Source: CAYPCH01 sp964409165 (GTDB taxonomy: Bacteria; Bacillota; Clostridia; Acetivibrionales; Acetivibrionaceae). From it: a stretch of DNA of 17,800 nucleotides. Positions within the stretch are counted from its first letter, which is position 1. Every line of letters begins with the position of its first letter. The stretch lies in the NCBI GenBank assembly GCA_964409165.1, contig CAYPCH010000083.1, positions 1 through 17,800 on the forward strand, given 5' to 3'. A program made the translations under genes and the position numbers. Positions 1 through 6,575 of the stretch are shown here, in pieces. The notes under the pieces are model-generated. The model was not told where the DNA came from, searched no databases, and saw nothing but the letters and a program-made list of their open reading frames with translations.

Positions 1-686
1 CATGTAATCACATAGAGCTTCCAGCTTTAAAACAAAAGGAAATCAAAGCCTTTACTCAAGAAGAAGAAAAAAGGTTTCTTGAATATGCAAAACACGATCT
101 TCTTTATACATTATTTATCGTAGCTCTTGATACAGGCATAAGACTTGGTGAATTATTGGCTCTTACATGGGGTGATATAGATTTTAAATCAGCAGAAATA
201 AGAGTAAATAAAAACCTTATCTTTGTGAAGGATTATGAGGGTAAGACCAAAAACAAAAATATACTTATAGTTCAGGATACTCCAAAATCAAAATCCAGTA
301 ACAGAACAGTACCACTTACTATAAGGGCATTAAAACTTCTACACAAGCTTAAATCAGTTAAAATTTTGGTATTTTGCACAAAAACAAATAATTATCTTAG
401 TCCAAGAAATGTAGAGCGATCCTTTGTAAGAATTGCCAGTAGGGCTGGTATTGATGAATGTAATTTTCACTCATTACGTCACACATATGCAACGAGACTG
501 TTTGAACTGGGAGTACCTCTTAATGTAGTATCAAAGTTACTTGGTCATTCAAAAACATCTATAACTTCAGACATTTATATAAGCGTTATACCACAATTAA
601 AAACGGATGCCGTCAAAGCATTGGATTCACTACATCACAGCAATGATAACCACAAACCATCTACAAACCATTCACAAACCATTTAG
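1..686 (+). CDS. Tyrosine recombinase/integrase, C-terminal part (5' end outside window)
   Basis: Site-specific tyrosine recombinase, probably the integrase of a phage or integrative element. The frame is open from base 3 onward, so the gene starts before the window; a TTG at 156 lies inside the catalytic domain and is not the start. The catalytic set is visible in order: the first Arg in DTGIRLGELLAL, a Lys-rich beta-hairpin (TPKSKSSNRTVPL), HSLRHTYATRL (HxxR), LGHSKTSITSDIYISV with the second His and the nucleophilic Tyr. The N-terminal arm-binding and core-binding domains lie mostly outside the window. It ends 131 bp from the 3' end of a tRNA-Thr gene, typical of an integrase next to its attachment site. 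Its last codons run over three CAAACCAT repeats. The family is certain; the element type is not visible. Confidence 0.93.
   Translation, partial: CNHIELPALKQKEIKAFTQEEEKRFLEYAKHDLLYTLFIVALDTGIRLGELLALTWGDIDFKSAEIRVNKNLIFVKDYEGKTKNKNILIVQDTPKSKSSNRTVPLTIRALKLLHKLKSVKILVFCTKTNNYLSPRNVERSFVRIASRAGIDECNFHSLRHTYATRLFELGVPLNVVSKLLGHSKTSITSDIYISVIPQLKTDAVKALDSLHHSNDNHKPSTNHSQTI
653..682 (+). repeat. Three CAAACCAT direct repeats with 11-bp spacing
   Basis: CAAACCAT occurs at 653-660, 664-671 and 675-682, one copy per 11 bp and so close to one helical turn. The repeats lie in the last codons of the integrase gene, facing the tRNA-Thr attachment region. This placement and phasing would suit integrase arm-type binding sites; that function is inferred. 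Confidence 0.6.
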
Positions 687-769
687 GGCAATTTTAGCTG
701 ATTTTAGGCTGTTTTTTAGACCAATAATTGTAAATTACATCACAATCAAGGTACAACTTGAGGACATGC

Positions 770-807
770 AAAAATCCCTGAAGCACTGATTAATCAACGC
801 CTCAAGG
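770..807 (-). terminator. Rho-independent terminator of the tRNA-Gly/tRNA-Thr transcript
   Basis: On the minus strand a 10-bp stem (CCTTGAGGCG pairing with GTGCTTCAGG, including G-T pairs) encloses an AT-rich loop and is followed by ATTTTT. It begins 11 nt after the CCA of tRNA-Thr. If an element integrated at the tRNA 3' end, this terminator may have come with it. Confidence 0.7.
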
Positions 808-817
808 ATCTTATAAC

Positions 818-893
818 TGGAGCCCTCAATCGGAATCGAACCGATGACCTCATCCTTACCATGGATGCGCTCTGCCGACTGAGCTATGAGGGC
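818..893 (-). tRNA. tRNA-Thr (anticodon GGU), CCA encoded
   Basis: A complete 76-nt cloverleaf is readable. Acceptor arms GCCCTCA and TGAGGGC pair perfectly, the D stem is GCTC/GAGC, the anticodon stem is CATCC/GGATG with loop ATGGTAA (anticodon GGT), and the T arm carries GGTTCGATTCC. Discriminator T and CCA are encoded. The 3' end faces the upstream integrase gene, so it is the likely attachment site of that element. Confidence 0.97.
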
Positions 894-909
894 ATATTAA
901 ACTTTCGCT

Positions 910-983
910 TGGAGCGGGTGATGGGAATCGAACCCACGCAGTCAGCTTGGGAAGCTGATATTCTACCATTGAATTACACCCGC
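910..983 (-). tRNA. tRNA-Gly (anticodon CCC), CCA encoded
   Basis: A 74-nt cloverleaf with acceptor arms GCGGGTG/CACCCGC, anticodon stem TCAGC/GCTGA, loop TTCCCAA (anticodon CCC, reading GGG) and T loop TTCGATT. CCA is encoded. It lies 16 bp upstream of tRNA-Thr and is probably co-transcribed with it from the promoter at 1012-1041. Confidence 0.97.
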
Positions 984-1011
984 TTATGATGCAATACTTA
1001 AGAGCAAAAAA

Positions 1012-1041
1012 ATTATAACACTAATAAGCTAAATAGTCCAA
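1012..1041 (-). promoter_or_regulatory. SigA-type promoter of the tRNA pair
   Basis: On the minus strand TTGGAC (-35, 1036-1041) is separated by 18 bp from TATAAT (-10, 1012-1017). Transcription would start about 20 nt before tRNA-Gly, a typical short tRNA leader. Confidence 0.6.
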
Positions 1042-1066
1042 ATCCAAAAACAACGATTATAGCAAA

Positions 1067-1711
1067 TTATGATTTAGATTCTTCAAGATATTTTTCCAGC
1101 TTCCTTTTTACTCTTTGTAGCGCATTATCAATTGACTTAACATGCCTGTCCAATTCATGGGCAATTTCCTGATACGATCTGCCCTGCAGATAAAGAGATA
1201 AAACTTCACACTCAAGACTGCTTAAGATCTCTCCCATTTTCGCTTCAATGCCCGAGTATTCCTCCCTGTTTATAACCATTTCCTCAGGGTCGTTTACACT
1301 CTCTTCGCTGAGAATATCCATCAACGTACGGTCAGACTCTTCATCAAATATTGGTTTGTTGAGTGAAACATAGGAATTAAGCGGTATGTGCTTCTGTCTT
1401 GTAGCAGTCTTAATGGCAGTAATAATCTGCCTTGTAATGCAAAGCTCTGCAAAAGCACGGAACGAAGAAAGCTTGTCCTCTCTGAAATCCCTGATCGCCT
1501 TATAAAGTCCTATCATTCCCTCTTGAATGATATCCTCTCTGTCAGCCCCGATAAGAAAATATGTCCTCGCTTTTGCACGGACAAATCCTTTATACTTGTT
1601 GATCAGATACTCGAGGGCTTTATTACTACCAGCTCTGCTATCTTCAATTATTTCTTCATCAAGCATTGTACTAAACACCTTCACAGCCTCAACCTGTACA
1701 TTTGATTTCAA
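1067..1711 (-). CDS. sigH: RNA polymerase sporulation sigma factor SigH (sigma-30, Spo0H)
   Basis: Alternative sigma factor for transition-state and early sporulation genes. The product is 214 residues against about 218 in Bacillus subtilis, and long stretches match that protein from memory, such as GADREDIIQEGMIGLYK, AFAELCITRQIITAIKTATR and HVKSIDNALQRVKRKLEKYL. Sigma region 2 covers roughly residues 35-105, and region 4 with its helix-turn-helix (SYQEIAHELDRHVKS) roughly 150-205. I chose the TTG at 1711: an AAGGAGGGG Shine-Dalgarno sits just upstream at the right distance, whereas the longer in-frame extension would place that RBS inside the gene. It follows the rlmB block on the same strand but has its own promoter-like sequence and a long leader. 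Confidence 0.95.
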   Translation of the reverse strand: MKSNVQVEAVKVFSTMLDEEIIEDSRAGSNKALEYLINKYKGFVRAKARTYFLIGADREDIIQEGMIGLYKAIRDFREDKLSSFRAFAELCITRQIITAIKTATRQKHIPLNSYVSLNKPIFDEESDRTLMDILSEESVNDPEEMVINREEYSGIEAKMGEILSSLECEVLSLYLQGRSYQEIAHELDRHVKSIDNALQRVKRKLEKYLEESKS

Positions 1712-1864
1712 AATAAATGCCCCCTCCTTGTGTATGTATAAAACCACCACATAAACAGATAGATACCAAGAATAGATTTAAATATACAATTAGTATAAAA
1801 CTGCTCACCTTCAGAAAAATTGTAAAGCAGAACAGTCATTGCATACACGGACATACACATAGTA

Positions 1865-1893
1865 AGTTTATTAAAAAAAACGGTTGGTGTCAA
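1865..1893 (-). promoter_or_regulatory. Candidate SigA-type promoter for sigH
   Basis: On the minus strand a perfect TTGACA (1888-1893), a 17-bp spacer and TAAACT (1865-1870). It would give a leader of about 150 nt before the sigH TTG start. The -35 hexamer overlaps the palindrome listed at 1891-1917. Confidence 0.55.
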
Positions 1894-1917
1894 GTAAATA
1901 TTTGACTGTTTTACTTG
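1891..1917. promoter_or_regulatory. Inverted repeat CAAGTAAA-N11-TTTACTTG overlapping the sigH -35
   Basis: Perfect 8-bp arms (1891-1898, 1910-1917) separated by 11 bp. It overlaps and lies just upstream of the TTGACA of the sigH promoter, so it could be an operator. sigH is repressed by AbrB in Bacillus subtilis, but nothing here identifies the binding protein. Confidence 0.4.
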
Positions 1918-2055
1918 CCCTGTGCAGATTTCAACCTCTTTCTAACTTCTTTTCAATTAATAGAAATTGCTCTGCCCCGCATTTTACAAATTATTGTATC
2001 CAGTGTATATTCTTTTTTCCCAAGCATTATACTTTGTGTATATTTACCTATCTCC

Positions 2056-2169
2056 TCAAATCTTACCGTAATTCACCGTTGACACCCTTACTCCGCCATT
2101 TGCAAACATAGTATGACGGTTAAGGTAGCCTGCGGTTAAAACAATTACAATATTTTCTTCTGCCGACAT
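2056..2169 (-). CDS. Candidate small protein of 37 residues, unknown
   Basis: An ATG at 2169 opens a 37-codon frame ending in TGA at 2056. It begins MSAEENIVIVLTAGYL, then has a polar Asn/Gly-rich half (FANGGVRVSTVNYGK). A GAGGG stands about 9 nt before the ATG. The SD and ATG lie in the loop of the CTGCCGA/TCGGCAG inverted repeat (2160-2200). It sits between rlmB and sigH, where Bacillus subtilis has yacP, but it has no NYN-nuclease features and is too short to be YacP. I do not recognise it. Its start, SD and codon composition are plausible, but one short ORF alone is weak evidence of translation. Confidence 0.45.
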   Translation of the reverse strand: MSAEENIVIVLTAGYLNRHTMFANGGVRVSTVNYGKI

Positions 2170-2200
2170 ACAGACAATCCCTCTATATTATTATCGGCAG
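2160..2200 (-). promoter_or_regulatory. Inverted repeat enclosing the SD and start of the 37-codon ORF
   Basis: CTGCCGA and TCGGCAG arms (7 bp) enclose about 27 nt that contain the GAGGG Shine-Dalgarno and reach the ATG at 2169. In the mRNA this would form a stem with the ribosome-binding site in its loop, or it could be a protein-binding palindrome. Confidence 0.4.
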
Positions 2201-2279
2201 ATTAACTTTATTTCGTACATATATTTTGCAAATCCCCAAACTTTTCTTTTTTTGACCAACCATTTATTATATTGTTTTC

Positions 2280-3122
2280 CTATCTGCTTCTCTGTCGGGA
2301 TATCTCATACATAACTATAGCACCTGCAACAGCAGCGTTTAGTGAAGATAATCGCCCCTTCATGGGAATATTTACAACCATATCACACTTTTCAGAAACC
2401 AACCTTCCCATACCCTCACCTTCACTGCCTATTACTAAAGCAACAGGTCCTTTCAGGTCTGTTTCATAGAAAGGACTCTTTCCAGATGTATCAGTCCCCA
2501 CAACCCACAAATTCTTCTTTTTCAAATACTCTATTGTTTGTGAAATGTTTGTTACCCTTGCCACAGGAACATATTCAACAGCACCTGATGAAGCTTTTGA
2601 GACCACTGAACTAAGCCCTATCGCACGTCTTTTGGGTATAATAACTCCATGGACACCAACAGCATCTGCCGTTCTTAAAACTGAGCCAAGATTATTAGGA
2701 TCGGTAATCCCATCCAATATAACAATAAATGGTAGCTCTCCTTTCTCTTGAGCAATACTTAAAATATCATCAACATCTACATAATCCTTGAAAGCAACGT
2801 AGGCAATTATACCTTGGTGGGCATGTGTAACGGAGACCTTGTCCAGGTTTATCCTATCGGTTTCCTGTACTACAATACCCTTTTCTCTTGCCAAGGCAAT
2901 TATCTGCCTTATAGACCCCTCCTTGCCACCCTTTGAAACCACGATCTTGTTTATGGTTCTGCCAGCTTTGATGGCCTCAAGTACAGAGTTTCTCCCCTCA
3001 AGTTTATCCTGATCCATGTCTTCAACTACTTCTTCCCTTGTATCATATCTTTTTCCGATGTTTCCGGGTTTGCTTGATTTTCTATCATCAAAATTTCTTT
3101 TATCTCCTGATTTCAGTTTCAT
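2280..3122 (-). CDS. rlmB: 23S rRNA 2'-O-ribose methyltransferase, SpoU/TrmH family (RlmB-like)
   Basis: SAM-dependent 2'-O-ribose methyltransferase acting on RNA; the E. coli relative RlmB modifies G2251 of 23S rRNA. The product has 280 residues. It has a charged extension of about 38 residues, an L30e-like substrate-binding domain (about 40-115), then a SPOUT knot domain with the three SpoU motifs: DPNNLGSVLRTADAVGV (141-157, with Asn144 and Arg150), IGSEGEGM (231-238) and NIPMKGRLSSLNAAVAGA (251-268). It equals the gene called yacO/rlmB in the Bacillus subtilis cysE-cysS-mrnC-rlmB cluster. A terminator after mrnC and a gapped repeat tract separate it from the upstream genes, so it may have its own promoter. 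Confidence 0.93.
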   Translation of the reverse strand: MKLKSGDKRNFDDRKSSKPGNIGKRYDTREEVVEDMDQDKLEGRNSVLEAIKAGRTINKIVVSKGGKEGSIRQIIALAREKGIVVQETDRINLDKVSVTHAHQGIIAYVAFKDYVDVDDILSIAQEKGELPFIVILDGITDPNNLGSVLRTADAVGVHGVIIPKRRAIGLSSVVSKASSGAVEYVPVARVTNISQTIEYLKKKNLWVVGTDTSGKSPFYETDLKGPVALVIGSEGEGMGRLVSEKCDMVVNIPMKGRLSSLNAAVAGAIVMYEISRQRSR

Positions 3123-3148
3123 AAAAAAACCATCGCTTTCATAAATAT

Positions 3149-3168
3149 TTTAAACCCATTATTAAACC
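3149..3168 (+). repeat. 12-bp tandem repeat TAAACCYATTAY, part left of the gap
   Basis: TAAACCCATTAT followed by TAAACC runs straight into the assembly gap. It is the same unit as on the other side (3268-3306) and belongs to one array upstream of rlmB. Confidence 0.75.
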
Positions 3169-3268
3169 NNNNNNNNNNNNNNNNNNNNNNNNNNNNNNNN
3201 NNNNNNNNNNNNNNNNNNNNNNNNNNNNNNNNNNNNNNNNNNNNNNNNNNNNNNNNNNNNNNNNNNNN
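3169..3268. other. Assembly gap, 100 N
   Basis: Exactly 100 unknown bases, the usual placeholder for a scaffold gap. Both flanks are the same 12-bp tandem repeat, so the true length of the array is unknown. Confidence 0.98.
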
Positions 3269-3306
3269 TTAAACCCATTATTAAACCTATTACTAAACCT
3301 GTTACT
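3268..3306 (+). repeat. 12-bp tandem repeat TAAACCYATTAY, part right of the gap
   Basis: Three units are readable: TAAACCCATTAT, TAAACCTATTAC and TAAACCTGTTAC. They differ at one or two positions, so older units lie at this end. The array is in the upstream region of the minus-strand rlmB gene. Confidence 0.8.
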
Positions 3307-3403
3307 GATTGTATCCTATTCTTATTTTAAAAAACTTTACTTCGTGCTTTAGTTTTCCTGATATAACATCAGGGAAATCAAAGTTTCTAAGTTGTATTCA
3401 TTT

Positions 3404-3501
3404 TTCGCCCCCATTGAGGGTGCGAAAATAATGGCTCGATAAAAAGCTTCGGGACATCGAGTCCCTCACTTTTTGTCGAATTTCCTTTCAGGAAATCGAC
3501 C
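3404..3501. repeat. Dispersed repeat copy 1 (core 3451-3501), next to the mrnC terminator
   Basis: The core starts GGGACATCGAGTC and ends with the palindrome ATTTCCTTTCAGGAAAT and a GACC. The same core recurs at 13403-13450 and 13732-13781. This copy also has a distal hairpin (3404-3426, arms TTCGC-CCC/GGG-GCGAA) whose loop region contains CCATTGAGGG, resembling CCATCGAGGG of copy 2. Internal palindromes (GGGACATCGAGTCCC; GTCGAATTTCC/GGAAATCGAC) suggest a foldable element. It touches the terminator hairpin of mrnC. Confidence 0.75.
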
Positions 3502-3505
3502 AAAT

Positions 3506-3537
3506 AAAAAATTCAGAAGGCTTAAGAACCTTCTGAA
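3506..3537 (-). terminator. Rho-independent terminator of the cysE-cysS-mrnC transcript
   Basis: On the minus strand TTCAGAAGG and CCTTCTGAA form a 9-bp stem with loop TTCTTAAG, followed by six T. The mrnC stop codon (TAA, 3522-3524) lies in the loop, so the hairpin overlaps the end of the gene. It can also act on the other strand to a lesser degree. Confidence 0.8.
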
Positions 3538-3947
3538 ACAGCCAACTTTAGTATCTCCAACAAACGCTCATGATCTTTCTTCAAATACAAATAGCCTATC
3601 AAAGATTCAAAACCTGTAGCATATTTATACTCTGTAACATCAGCGTTTTTGGGAATAGTACCCGACTTGGCATTCCTGCCCCTTCTTACAACATCATGCT
3701 CTTCATGTGTCAGAATACCAATTATCCTGTGGATAATATCAGACTGAGCCTTCGCCTTTACAAAATTTATTGAGCGTTTATGAAGAATATGCACAGGCAC
3801 ATTCCCTTTGCTTATCAAAAGAGTCCTTATAAAAACCTCATACACTGCATCGCCAACGTAAGCCAGCACTAGCGGAGATAAATTATTAATATCATTAGAA
3901 CTTATATCAAACTGTTTTAAAAAACTTCCGTATAATTCTTCCAACAT
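3522..3947 (-). CDS. mrnC: Mini-ribonuclease III
   Basis: Half-size RNase III that lacks the dsRNA-binding domain; in Bacillus subtilis MrnC trims the ends of 23S rRNA precursor. The product has 141 residues, the usual length. The RNase III signature is YVGDAVYEVFIR (Asp33 catalytic), and the second acidic site is TGFESLIGYLYL (Glu114). HKRSINFVKAKAQ is the helix typical of the mini-III group. I chose the ATG at 3947, preceded by AAAGGAAA at 7 nt, over the TTG one codon earlier. It is the third gene of the T-box-controlled cysE-cysS-mrnC transcript, 115 bp after cysS. Confidence 0.94.
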   Translation of the reverse strand: MLEELYGSFLKQFDISSNDINNLSPLVLAYVGDAVYEVFIRTLLISKGNVPVHILHKRSINFVKAKAQSDIIHRIIGILTHEEHDVVRRGRNAKSGTIPKNADVTEYKYATGFESLIGYLYLKKDHERLLEILKLAVSEGS

Positions 3948-4062
3948 CAAGCTTTCCTTTTAATAAATAAAATCAACTTGTAATTAACTGTATTATATAC
4001 TATGCATAAAGCTAAGTAAATAATTAATGTCAAAAAACTCTTGGATTTTATTTCATTTATTT

Positions 4063-5466
4063 TTATTTGCGTACAACTTTTACACCCTGCGGTGTATCCT
4101 CAAGAGTTATACCCATCTCATTGAGCTTATCCCTTATTTCATCAGCCAATTTCCAGTTCTTATCCTTCCTTGCCTGCTGTCTCATGTCCACAAGTTCCTG
4201 AATTTCGATATCAAGCCCTGTATCATTCTTTTTTGTGGCAATTCCCAATACTCCTCCCAATTCCTTAATCAAGGCTTGGGAAAACTCTATTATTTCCCCG
4301 GTGAAAGACTGGTTTTTAGAGAATTCCAGATTTACTTCCTTTACAATATCAAAAATTGCAGCAATTGCATCAGCTGTATTCAGATCATCATCCATAGCCT
4401 TCTCAAACTTGTTCTTAAGTTCCATCAGGCTTTTCTTAAAGTCTTTTTCGGCATCGGTCATTTCTCCAGTCCCTGCATGCTCTTTTAAATGGTCAAGATT
4501 ACACAGGCAGTTATAAATTCTCTCCAAGCTACTTTTTGCCTGCTCCAGAAGCTCAGCACTGAAATTTATGGGACTTCTGTAATGCGCCGACAGCATAAAG
4601 AATCTTATTACCTCATAATCGAACTTTTCTGCAATATCTCTTACTGTAAAGAAATTTCCAGCTGACTTTGACATCTTCTCGTTGTCAACGTTAATAAATC
4701 CATTGTGAATCCAGTAGTTGGCAAAAGCTTTGCCATTGGCAGCTTCACTTTGCGCAATCTCGTTTTCGTGGTGGGGAAATATCAGATCCTGTCCACCGCT
4801 GTGAATATCTATTGTGTCACCAAGATACTTGTTTGCCATCGCCGAGCACTCAATATGCCATCCCGGTCTTCCCTTGCCCCATGGACTATCCCATGCTGGC
4901 TCTCCAGGCTTTTGCGCCTTCCAGAGAGCAAAGTCCATAGGAAGGTTTTTCCTCTCATCAACCCCCACCCTAGCTCCAGCCTCAAGATCCTCCAAGGAGT
5001 GGTGCGACAACTTTCCATACTCCAGATATTCTTTTGTACTAAAATAAACATCTCCGTTTACATTGTATGCAAATCCTTTATCCTCAAGCTTCTTAATCAA
5101 GTCAATAATAGCATCAATGTTTTCGGTTGCCCTTGGATGAACAGTTGCTTCTTTTATACCAAGACCTTTGGCATCGGTAAAATACTCCCCAATGTACCTT
5201 TCTGCCAGCTCTTTTACGGTTATACCTTCTTCATTTGCCTTCTTTATCATCTTATCATCGATATCCGTAAAATTCTGTACAAATTTTACATTGTAGCCCT
5301 TGTACTCAAAGTACCTTCTCAATGTATCAAAAATTATAAACGGTCTTGCATTTCCGATGTGGAAATAGTTGTATACCGTGGGCCCGCAGGAGTATATTTT
5401 TACTTCCCTTTCGTCAATAGGCCTAAACTCTTCCTTTTTTCTTGTCAAAGTGTTATAAAGTTTCAT
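4063..5466 (-). CDS. cysS: Cysteinyl-tRNA synthetase
   Basis: Charges tRNA-Cys with cysteine. The product has 467 residues, normal for this class I synthetase. The HIGH motif is FHIGNARPF (36-39), and KMSKS is at 264-268. Zinc ligands are visible as Cys27 (SCGPT), Cys207 (HIECSAM) and the HHENE motif (232-236). The C-terminal part (about 320-467) is the helical tRNA-binding region. The start is taken as the ATG at 5466 (MKLYNTLTRK, the family's usual beginning) with GGAAGG upstream, not the GTG three codons earlier. It overlaps the end of cysE by 14 bp, which points to translational coupling. Regulation is through the cysteine T-box upstream of cysE. Confidence 0.97.
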   Translation of the reverse strand: MKLYNTLTRKKEEFRPIDEREVKIYSCGPTVYNYFHIGNARPFIIFDTLRRYFEYKGYNVKFVQNFTDIDDKMIKKANEEGITVKELAERYIGEYFTDAKGLGIKEATVHPRATENIDAIIDLIKKLEDKGFAYNVNGDVYFSTKEYLEYGKLSHHSLEDLEAGARVGVDERKNLPMDFALWKAQKPGEPAWDSPWGKGRPGWHIECSAMANKYLGDTIDIHSGGQDLIFPHHENEIAQSEAANGKAFANYWIHNGFINVDNEKMSKSAGNFFTVRDIAEKFDYEVIRFFMLSAHYRSPINFSAELLEQAKSSLERIYNCLCNLDHLKEHAGTGEMTDAEKDFKKSLMELKNKFEKAMDDDLNTADAIAAIFDIVKEVNLEFSKNQSFTGEIIEFSQALIKELGGVLGIATKKNDTGLDIEIQELVDMRQQARKDKNWKLADEIRDKLNEMGITLEDTPQGVKVVRK

Positions 5467-6190
5467 CCCTGCCACCTTCCTTAAATTCTATACTGCACTC
5501 GGTATCCATTACTCTGCCGGGTGCGGTTTTTATGCTATTATCCTGAACATGTTGCTGCATTTGTTTTATCATCTTCTCAAGACTTTCTATCTTAATGTTA
5601 AGACTGCAAAATTCCTGTGCAACAGGGTCGGGAATATGTATATGATCCAACTCAAACGAAGAAGCAATCTTTTGCTTTCCGCGTTTAACAGGTCTACCCG
5701 GTACACCAACAACCGTAGTGTTGGGTTCAACCTCTCTTAATACAACCGCATTGGCACCTATTCTGGCATTGTCTCCCACCTTGAAAGGTCCAAGTATCTT
5801 GGCTCCACAACTTATTAGCACCTTATTTCCTATTGTCGGATGCCTTTTGCCTGTATCCTTACCGGTACCCCCTAAAGTGACGTTATGGTAAATAGTACAG
5901 TCATCACCTACCTCCGCCGTTTCTCCAATAACTATACCCATACCATGATCAATAAAAAGCCCGGTTCCTATTTGGGCTCCCGGATGTATTTCAATCCCTG
6001 TAATAAATCTGCTGAATTGTGAAATCAGCCTAGCAATAAAAAATATATTCTTTTTGTAAAACCAGTGTGCAATCCTATGGAAAAATATTGAATGAAATCC
6101 CGGATAAAGGAATATCACCTCAAAAACATTCTTTGCTGCCGGGTCTCTTTGCGCAATAGATTTTGCATCTTGTAGCAACTGCTTAAACAT
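5453..6190 (-). CDS. cysE: Serine O-acetyltransferase
   Basis: Makes O-acetyl-L-serine from serine and acetyl-CoA, the first step of cysteine synthesis. The product has 245 residues, somewhat longer than the 217 of Bacillus subtilis because of a C-terminal tail (about 185-245) with a short helical stretch. An N-terminal helical domain (1-60) precedes a left-handed beta-helix of hexapeptide repeats (about 65-170). The active-site pair is the acidic residue in GIEIHP (Glu67, Asp in E. coli) and His82 in IDHGMG; GETAEVG and VTLGGTGKDTGKRHP are the usual acetyl-CoA and substrate loops. Start ATG at 6190 with GAGGT upstream. It is the first gene after the T-box; between them lies a 9-bp tandem repeat broken by an assembly gap. 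Confidence 0.96.
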   Translation of the reverse strand: MFKQLLQDAKSIAQRDPAAKNVFEVIFLYPGFHSIFFHRIAHWFYKKNIFFIARLISQFSRFITGIEIHPGAQIGTGLFIDHGMGIVIGETAEVGDDCTIYHNVTLGGTGKDTGKRHPTIGNKVLISCGAKILGPFKVGDNARIGANAVVLREVEPNTTVVGVPGRPVKRGKQKIASSFELDHIHIPDPVAQEFCSLNIKIESLEKMIKQMQQHVQDNSIKTAPGRVMDTECSIEFKEGGRDETL

Positions 6191-6289
6191 AACTGAACCT
6201 CAAATAAAATATTATTTCAAAATGCTTACTCATATTAAGTTCGATAAAGATTTTATAACCATTTCAATTTTCCTGCTTAGTATATCTTA

Positions 6290-6357
6290 ATTCATATTCT
6301 TTATATTCTTTATATTCTTTATATTCTTTATATTCTTTATATTCTTTATATTCTTTA
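6290..6357 (+). repeat. 9-bp tandem repeat TATATTCTT, part left of the gap
   Basis: About seven to eight near-perfect copies of a 9-bp unit (ATATTCTTT as read on the plus strand, AAAGAATAT on the minus) run into the 100-N gap. The tract lies in the transcribed leader between the T-box terminator and cysE. Read on the minus strand in frame it would give (Lys-Asn-Ile)n, but the only frame through it starts at a TTG without a convincing SD, so I treat it as untranslated. Confidence 0.9.
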
Positions 6358-6457
6358 NNNNNNNNNNNNNNNNNNNNNNNNNNNNNNNNNNNNNNNNNNN
6401 NNNNNNNNNNNNNNNNNNNNNNNNNNNNNNNNNNNNNNNNNNNNNNNNNNNNNNNNN
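6358..6457. other. Assembly gap, 100 N
   Basis: Exactly 100 unknown bases inside the 9-bp tandem repeat. The repeat probably defeated assembly, so its true copy number is unknown. Confidence 0.98.
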
Positions 6458-6537
6458 ATATTCTTTATATTCTTTATATTCTTTATATTCTTTATATTCT
6501 TTATATTCTTTATATTCTTCATACTCTCATATTCTTC
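6458..6537 (+). repeat. 9-bp tandem repeat TATATTCTT, part right of the gap
   Basis: The array continues with about seven perfect copies and then decays (ATTCTTCATACTCTCATATTC) toward the T-box end. Decay at this end suggests that expansion took place toward cysE. Confidence 0.88.
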
Positions 6538-6575
6538 ATTGCATAATAATTTTCTTTTAAATAAATTACGCAAAT

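Noticed and set aside
156..686. Integrase as a complete 176-residue gene starting at 156
   Set aside because: The TTG at 156 is in the middle of the conserved catalytic domain and the frame is open to the window edge, so the gene is cut by the window.
1708..1893. Short minus-strand ORF of 61 codons upstream of sigH
   Set aside because: It overlaps the sigH promoter and RBS in another frame and shows no SD; chance frame in AT-rich sequence.
3149..3306. CRISPR array at the 12-bp repeat, or at the 9-bp repeat near 6300-6540
   Set aside because: Units are adjacent without spacers and are far shorter than CRISPR repeats.
3404..3501. Known c-di-GMP or other riboswitch in the repeated element
   Set aside because: The conserved core does not show the motifs of riboswitch classes I know, and the copies are placed after terminators rather than before a common kind of gene.
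4705..5484. Long plus-strand frame of 259 codons opposite cysS
   Set aside because: It is the antisense shadow of cysS, which has clear HIGH, KMSKS and zinc motifs.
6355..6573. Minus-strand open frame with (Lys-Asn-Ile)n running into the gap
   Set aside because: It starts at a TTG without a good SD, inside the T-box terminator tail, and exists only because a 9-bp repeat has no stop. It looks like untranslated leader.
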